DNA of 64,000 bases from Bin52 sp965213935 (GTDB taxonomy: Bacteria > Pseudomonadota > Alphaproteobacteria > Thalassobaculales > Thalassobaculaceae), in the NCBI GenBank assembly GCA_965213935.1, contig CBDCAO010000012.1:1-64000 (forward strand), written 5' to 3'. The notes under the pieces were generated by a model. That model was not told where the DNA came from, ran no database searches, and saw only the letters and a list, made by a program, of their open reading frames with translations. Positions within the stretch are counted from its first letter, which is position 1; every line of letters starts with the position of its first letter. Position numbers and translations under genes: made by a program. This document shows positions 58,834-64,000 of the stretch, one piece after another.

Positions 58834-59352
58834 TCAATCGCAATACTGACCCGCGTTCCCGCATCCCGCCTTGACCGCCTGATCGTTGTCCTGGATCTGG
58901 CCCTTCAACGTCATCGTGCTCGGCATGGACCGGATGTTGGACGTCGGTGTAACCCACCCGGTGACGTCGCGGTAGAGCCCGTTGACCTCCTGGTCGTAGA
59001 GCTTGAGCTTGAAGACCTCCGGGTCTTCTTCAATGCTGTCGTCGATCGTGTCCACATAGACCTTCTGCTCCTTGACCCCGGAGTTGAAGGTCACGGTACC
59101 GGTGGTCTCGTCGTAATCCTCGCCCTTGACGGCCGCGCCGTCTTTCGTCTTGTACTTGTAGCGCACCGCCCAGCCGTTCGGCGCGGCCCCGAGCTTGACC
59201 GTGAACTCCATCGTGGCGCCCTCGGTTGCGCCGGTATCCACGGCGTGCGCCGCCTGCGGAATGGTGAGCGCGGTGGCCCCCGCCAGCACGACGCTTGCAA
59301 CGGCCGCGCACCATGCGGTCCGTGCGGTTTTCCCGTTCGAGTCCTGTCTCAT
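58834..59352 (-). CDS. small secreted Calx-beta domain protein with C-terminal cysteines
   Basis: 172 residues from ATG 59352, preceded by AGAAGGAGG. The signal peptide (CAAVASVVLAGATALTIPQA, cut near AHA-VDT) is followed by a Calx-beta domain: ATMEFTVKLGAAPNGWAVRY, KYKTKDGAAVKGEDYDETTG, TVTFNSGVKEQKVYVDTIDD and SIEEDPEVFKLKLYD. The tail GWVTPTSNIRSMPSTMTLKG ends in CGNAGQYCD, like the Cys-ended protein at 28613-29104. It is the first gene of the reverse-strand string of secreted proteins and has a recognisable promoter. Confidence 0.8.
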   Translation of the reverse strand: MRQDSNGKTARTAWCAAVASVVLAGATALTIPQAAHAVDTGATEGATMEFTVKLGAAPNGWAVRYKYKTKDGAAVKGEDYDETTGTVTFNSGVKEQKVYVDTIDDSIEEDPEVFKLKLYDQEVNGLYRDVTGWVTPTSNIRSMPSTMTLKGQIQDNDQAVKAGCGNAGQYCD

Positions 59353-59411
59353 GCCATCCTCCTTCTCGGGCGTGGGGTCCGGTTGCGGCCGATTGCACCC
59401 CGAACGAATTG

Positions 59412-59441
59412 AAAATAAAGGTTGCATCACATAAGGGTCAA
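59412..59441 (-). promoter_or_regulatory. sigma70-like promoter for the secreted-protein string
   Basis: On the minus strand TTGACC (59441-59436) and TATTTT (59417-59412) are 18 bases apart in an AT-rich patch, about 60 bases before the ATG at 59352. It could drive the Calx-beta and cysteine-rich genes as one unit. Confidence 0.5.
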
Positions 59442-59584
59442 GATTGACTCATCATGCCCTGCATAAGGTTTTCCTGTCCCGCTCTATTCGGTGACCTGCC
59501 CCCCCGCGATTGATCCAGTTGGAATGTTAGTGCATTGACAGCTTGACCTGAAGTTCCCCTGATTTTCAGTTGATATTTGTGCCC

Positions 59585-61000
59585 AAGTGTGTGCTTCGGC
59601 GGGACTCTTGCAGATTTACGGGTCGCAACGTGTACCCATGCACATGTGGATATATGCGCTGATATAGATAGAACTATAGGTATAATGGGTAGCCATGTAT
59701 ATCGAATCTGTCCCCAACCGGTCCTCCCCGCCCGCCATCCTGCTGCGCGAGTCCTGCCGCGAAGGCGGCAAGGTCAGGAAGCGTACCCTCGCCAACCTCG
59801 CAAAGTGGCCGTCTGCTCTGGTCGAAGGTTTGCGATGCCTGCTCAAGGGAGGCACCGCGGTGCCAGGCCTCGAGGACGCCTTCGACATCGTCCGCTCCTT
59901 TCCTCATGGCCATGATCCCAGCGAGGATCCTCGAGCCGGCCTCGAAGCTCGCCACGGCACGCGGCCTCGCCGCGGCCACGGCGGCGAGCACCCTGGGCGA
60001 GATGCTCGATCCTGAACTCGACGAAGACGACCTGTATGCCGCCATGGACTGGTTGCTCGAGCGCCCGGAAAGGATCGAGCGCACTCTGGCGAAGCCGCAC
60101 CTCGAAGAGAGCTGGCTGGTCCTCTACGATCTGACCTCGGTGTGGATGGAAGGCAGAGCGTGTCCCCTGGCCAAACGCGGACATTCCCGGGACGGCAAGA
60201 AGGGCACGCTGCAGATCGAGTTCGGCCTGTTGTGCGACCGCGACGGATGTCCGGTCTCGGTGGAGGTGTTCTCCGGCAACACCGCGGATCCGGCCACGCT
60301 GGCCTCACAGATCACCACGGTGCAGGAGCGCTTCTCCCTTGCGAAGGTGGTCCTGGTGGGGGACCGGGGGATGCTGACCGAGGCGCGCATCCGCGAGGAG
60401 GTGAAGCCTGCGGGCCTGGACTGGATCAGTGCCCTCAGGGGACCGGCCATCCGTGCCCTGGTCGAAGCCGGTGACGTGGAGATGTCGCTGTTCGATGAAA
60501 CAGACCTGGTGGAGATCACCAGTGACGCATACCCCGGCGAGCGCCTCATGGTCTGTCGCAATCCGCTGCTGGCCGACGACCATGGACCTCAAGGTCCGCC
60601 CCGTCTTCCACCGCACCGAACCCCGGGTGCGTGCCCACGTCTTCCTGTGCATGCTCGCCTGCTCCGTGGAGTGGCACATGCGCCGGAAGCTCAAACCCAT
60701 GCTGTTTGACGACGAGGATGCCGAAGGCGCCGAGGCCCGGCGCCCGTCCGTCGTGGCGCCGGCGAAGACATCAATGCGTGCTCAGGACAAGGCGACTACC
60801 AGAACAACCACCGACGGTGATCCGGTGCACAGCTTCCGCACCCTCATCGACGATCTTGCCACCATCACCCGCAACACCGTGGCGCCCCGCATCCCGGGCA
60901 TCGAACCCTTCCAGGTCACCACACGGCCCACGTCGCTCCAGAAGAAGGCCCTCGACCACCTCGGCGTGCGTCTGTAGCGTTCCCGGTAGCGACACACTCG
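59585..61000 (+). mobile_element. degenerate IS1634-type insertion sequence
   Basis: The transposase remnant is bracketed by imperfect inverted ends. The left end has AGTGTGTGCTTCGGCGGGA from 59586, and the right end, reverse-complemented, has AGTGTGTCGCTACCGGGA ending near 60998. The match is partial and the exact borders are uncertain. The element separates the secreted-protein cluster from the hydantoinase genes. Confidence 0.5.
59695..60977 (+). pseudogene. IS1634-family transposase, frameshifted with internal deletions
   Basis: Three frames together make one transposase: MYIESVPNRSSPPAILLRES to VRSFPHGH (59695-59910), then MIPARILEPASKLATARGLA to PLLADDHG (about 59912-60585), then DLKVRPVFHRTEPRVRAHVF to LGVRL (about 60583-60977). 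In the second part the DDE-type core is visible (VLYDLTSVWMEG, VVLVGDRGMLTEARI). At the first junction some 40 residues are missing. At the second the stretch between DDHG and DLKVRP, about 90 or more residues carrying the rest of the catalytic core, is gone. It cannot be functional. Confidence 0.85.
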
Positions 61001-61077
61001 ATTTCCTCGAATGCCAAGACTTTCAACCCTTACGCTCGAGCATAGATGGAACTTCAGGCTTGAAGCGTCGCTTGCCG

Positions 61078-62739
61078 TCATGCCGCAACTGACGGTTGCC
61101 CTGCCGAGGAGTAGTAGCCGCGACGGCGGTCGCGTTCAATTGTCTCGGGCAGCCGCTCGCTCGGCAAGCCGTAACCGCCGCCGCCGGGAGTTCGCACCTG
61201 CACCCAGTCGCCAGGCTCCAGAGTATAGCCTTCGCCTTTCGATATGTGCTCGGGCAACGCCACACTGCCGCCTTGGGAGATCTCGATCTGATTGGTGGCG
61301 CCCGGTTCACCGCCCATCAGGCCTGGCGGACCGAAACGACCATGGTCCATCAGGAAAGAGGCCTTGCCCTCGCCGCGCACCAGCCGAATTCGATAGCTCA
61401 CGCCGAAGCCGCCACGATGACGGCCGGCGCCGCCGGAGCCCTCGCGCAGCGCGTATTCCTCGAACACCAACGGATAGTGCTGCTCCAAAATTTCGATCGG
61501 TTGGGTCTTGGAGATGCCGACAGTCGAACAGCCATTGGTCAGGCCATCGGTCTCCCACCACCCGCCATAGCCGCCGCCCGAAAAAAGATACATGATGTAG
61601 TTCTGGTCTTCTTCAGGGTCATATCCGCCGAGTGCAAGGTTACCGCTGGTCCCCGCCGGCGCCGCGAACATGCGTTCCGGAATGATTTGCCCCATGGCGC
61701 CAAAGACCGCCTCCATGATCCGTTGCGAAACCTCTGCCGCGCAGCCGGCGACTGGTCGCGGGTATTCGGCATACAGAAAGGTGCCCTCGGGTTTCGGGAT
61801 ATGAAGCGGCGCGAAGCAGCCGGAATTGATCGGCACATCCGGAAAGATGTGCTTCATGGCGACGTAAACCGCGGACTGTGTCGTCGCCCAGACACAGTTC
61901 ATTGGTCCTCGGCAGGGCGGGCTCGCTCGGGAGAAATCAAAGGTTATGTCGCTGCCTTGCACGGTCATGTCGAGGGCGACCGCCAATGGTTCGTTGACCA
62001 CACCGTCGCTGTCGACGTAGCTTGTAAAGCTGTAGGTACCGTCCGCGAGCGCCTCGATACAGGCGCGCATCTGCATCTCGGAACGCGCCCGAAGCTCCAC
62101 GATCGCCGCCTCGACGGTCGCCGCACCGTACCGGTCGAGCAAGGCGGTTAGTCGTTTCTCCCCGGTCCGGAGTGCCCCAATTTGTGCCTGGATGTCGCCG
62201 ATCCGCTCTTCGGGTACGCGAATGTTGGTGAGGATGATGTCGATGATGTCCTGGCAAAGTTCGCCACCCTGCATCAGCTTCACCGGGGGCAGGCGCAAGC
62301 CCTCTTGCTGGATCTCCGTTGCCGTCGAGTTGAAGCCGCCCGGCACCATGCCGCCGGTATCGGGCCAGTGACCGGTATTGGAAAGGTAACACCAGGGCCG
62401 GCCACGGTAATGGAACGGCATAACCATCTTTACGTCCATCAGGTGGGTGCCGCCCAAATAGGGATCGTTCTGGATGACTATGTCACCGGGCCCGAGATCG
62501 TTTCGCAGCTCGATGACCGCCTCGGTCGCGAACTGCATCACGCCAAGAAAGATCGGTAGACCGAGAGCGCCCTGGGCGATCATTTGACCGTTTTCGAGGG
62601 CATAGATGCCGTTCGATCGGTCGAAGCCCTCCGAAATCACCGGCGAGAACGAGGTCTTTTCGTGCACCAGGTCCATTTCGCTACAGATCTGGTTCAGGCC
62701 GTTTTCGATAACAGCCAACGTGACTGGATCAAGAGTCAT
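61078..62739 (-). CDS. hyuB: hydantoinase B/oxoprolinase family protein
   Basis: 553 residues of the HyuB family, which with HyuA forms an ATP-dependent hydantoinase, oxoprolinase or acetone-carboxylase-like enzyme. Signatures are LDPVTLAVIENGLNQICSEM, FSPVISEGFDRSNGIY, PGDIVIQNDPYLGGTHLMDV, GHWPDTGGMVPGGFNSTATE and the C-terminal YPLVFEEYALREGSGGAGRH with RGGFGVSYRIRL and TPGGGGYGLP. The length is standard. It lies 19 bases after the hyuA stop, in the usual A-then-B order on the minus strand. The substrate is not determined. Confidence 0.93.
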   Translation of the reverse strand: MTLDPVTLAVIENGLNQICSEMDLVHEKTSFSPVISEGFDRSNGIYALENGQMIAQGALGLPIFLGVMQFATEAVIELRNDLGPGDIVIQNDPYLGGTHLMDVKMVMPFHYRGRPWCYLSNTGHWPDTGGMVPGGFNSTATEIQQEGLRLPPVKLMQGGELCQDIIDIILTNIRVPEERIGDIQAQIGALRTGEKRLTALLDRYGAATVEAAIVELRARSEMQMRACIEALADGTYSFTSYVDSDGVVNEPLAVALDMTVQGSDITFDFSRASPPCRGPMNCVWATTQSAVYVAMKHIFPDVPINSGCFAPLHIPKPEGTFLYAEYPRPVAGCAAEVSQRIMEAVFGAMGQIIPERMFAAPAGTSGNLALGGYDPEEDQNYIMYLFSGGGYGGWWETDGLTNGCSTVGISKTQPIEILEQHYPLVFEEYALREGSGGAGRHRGGFGVSYRIRLVRGEGKASFLMDHGRFGPPGLMGGEPGATNQIEISQGGSVALPEHISKGEGYTLEPGDWVQVRTPGGGGYGLPSERLPETIERDRRRGYYSSAGQPSVAA

Positions 62740-62758
62740 GGCTACTACTCACTTTCGC

Positions 62759-64000
62759 TCAGACTACATTTCCAACATCGATCGTTAGGTTGCCCAGGCG
62801 ATCCGACGTCGCGACTGCGCCCGGATCCAGCACAATCGTTGAATCCGCCTGCTGGACAATTGCCGGCCCCTCGATCACTGCGCCCGCGCCGATCATCTCC
62901 CGGTCATAGATCGCGGTTTCGACAAAGCTGCTTTCAAAATACACCGCTCGCTTGTCGATGGGGTCGGGATGCCGCTCCGCACTGGCGTTGGCACCAAACA
63001 GTGCGAGATCGATCTGCTTGCGGCAGCCAACCACGGTGGTGCGCAGACTTGCCAGAACCGGGGTCATCTCGTGCAACTCGATTTCAAACCGGGCGCGATA
63101 ATGTTCCTGGAGAGTCTTGACGACACTGTCATGTGTAAAACCTGGGCTTAAGACTGGTATGCGAAATACATGGCTCTGGCCTCGATAAAGCAAGTCGGCT
63201 TCAAAGATCACCTTGATGTCGGCGATCGGCACGCCTTCCTCGGCAATCATCGCGCGGCCTCTGCTTTCCTGTTCGGCGAACACCGCCTCGGCGTGTGAGG
63301 GATCAACCTCCGTGAGCGACCGCCAGATCGTGTGGGAGAAATCGTGCCGCAGGTCAGCGAGCATGCAGCCGAGAGCCGATGTGATACCGGGGAACCGCGG
63401 CACCAGCACATGCGGCACACCGAGCTCTCGTGCCAGTGCAACGGCGTGCAGGGCGCCGGCCCCGCCAAAGGGAAACAGTGCGAAGTCGCGCGGGTCGTTT
63501 CCCTTCTCGATCGACACCAGCCGAATCGCCGAAGCGAGCTGGTTGCCGGCCACGGCCAGGATCGCCGATGCGGCCTCGACACTGTCGAGGCCAAGCGGCC
63601 GCCCGACCTTTTCGGTCAACGCCGTTTCCACCGCCTCGATCGCGGCGCTGCTTTCGATGCCGGAAAATACCGCAGGATCGACCCGACCGAGGATGACATT
63701 GGCGTCGGTGACCGTCGGTCGGGAGCCGCCCCGGCCATAGCAGACGGGGCCCGGCATCGCGCCGGCACTTTCCGGACCGACCCGCAGGATGCCGCCGGCG
63801 TCGACTCGCGCGATCGATCCACCCCCGGCGCCGATGGTATGGATGTCGACCATGGGTACCCGAACCGGCACTCCATAGGCGAGGTCCTTTTCCGCCGATA
63901 CGACCGGGATCCCGTCGCGGATGAGACTGACGTCAAAACTGGTGCCGCCCATGTCGCAGGCGATCAGGTTTGGAAAATCCGACTGATGGCCAATTTGGGC
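62759..64000 (-). CDS. hyuA: hydantoinase A/oxoprolinase family protein, partial
   Basis: The last 413 or so residues of HyuA; the gene continues beyond the window. The ATP-binding actin-like core is visible at LIACDMGGTSFDVSLIRDG, then VDIHTIGAGGGSIARVDAGG, PGPVCYGRGGSRPTVTDANV, and LFPFGGAGALHAVALARELG. The C-terminal domain runs through YRGQSHVFRIPVL to TIVLDPGAVATSD. Together with hyuB it forms a hydantoinase/oxoprolinase-type enzyme. Confidence 0.93.
   Translation of the reverse strand, partial: AQIGHQSDFPNLIACDMGGTSFDVSLIRDGIPVVSAEKDLAYGVPVRVPMVDIHTIGAGGGSIARVDAGGILRVGPESAGAMPGPVCYGRGGSRPTVTDANVILGRVDPAVFSGIESSAAIEAVETALTEKVGRPLGLDSVEAASAILAVAGNQLASAIRLVSIEKGNDPRDFALFPFGGAGALHAVALARELGVPHVLVPRFPGITSALGCMLADLRHDFSHTIWRSLTEVDPSHAEAVFAEQESRGRAMIAEEGVPIADIKVIFEADLLYRGQSHVFRIPVLSPGFTHDSVVKTLQEHYRARFEIELHEMTPVLASLRTTVVGCRKQIDLALFGANASAERHPDPIDKRAVYFESSFVETAIYDREMIGAGAVIEGPAIVQQADSTIVLDPGAVATSDRLGNLTIDVGNVV

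Overview
The window is high-GC DNA (GC-rich nearly throughout, by eye) with gene content typical of an alphaproteobacterium, probably Rhodospirillales-like. Pointers are the fused ispDF gene, the ntrB-ntrC pair, a complete tripartite tricarboxylate transporter (Tct/Bug), an indolepyruvate oxidoreductase fused into one long chain, and a tRNA-Phe with encoded CCA. The genus cannot be named from sequence alone.

Layout. 0-17.8 kb is ordinary chromosome: the end of a damaged oxidoreductase gene, an acyl-CoA ligase, a reverse-strand block of two fumarylacetoacetate-hydrolase-family enzymes with two small partners, tRNA-Phe, tctC-tctB-tctA, a TldE/PmbA protein, a UDP-glucuronate-type epimerase, the indolepyruvate oxidoreductase with a DUF3750 protein, and an orphan TRAP binding protein. 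17.8-29.5 kb is a scrambled accessory zone. An IS5-like element and an ISKra4-type transposase bound a lower-GC stretch of broken defence-like genes: pentapeptide/FRG protein, toxin fragment, antitoxin, and a HEPN-like gene with a U6A frameshift. After these come a 5'-truncated Calx-beta/outer-membrane barrel protein, a TolC-family pseudogene, a small secreted Calx-beta protein and a truncated PLP-lyase gene.

29.6-36.2 kb is core metabolism and regulation: ntrBC, a CcsA-like protein, ispDF, pgpA, cinA and a methylisocitrate-lyase-type enzyme. 36.3-43.8 kb is a ten-gene Mrp-type cation/proton antiporter operon with three proton-channel-like subunits. 43.9-50.7 kb holds coxG-like, class III alcohol dehydrogenase, copper amine oxidase, a PuuD-like hydrolase, a 2-hydroxyacid dehydrogenase and a YghU-type glutathione transferase, consistent with amine and aldehyde oxidation.

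50.9-59.4 kb is the most unusual region. It is an operon for a MacAB-TolC-type exporter whose MacA-like adaptor carries an N-terminal cytoplasmic PAS domain. Converging on it from the other strand are four secreted proteins: two paralogous cysteine-rich three-repeat proteins and two single-domain Calx-beta proteins, with a tandem duplication of the locus. A decayed copy of the same TolC gene lies beside another small Calx-beta protein at 27-29 kb, so the association occurs twice. My working hypothesis is a sensory exporter and its periplasmic, disulfide-rich cargo. 59.6-61.0 kb is a dead IS1634-type element. The window ends in hyuB and the 3' part of hyuA (hydantoinase/oxoprolinase family).
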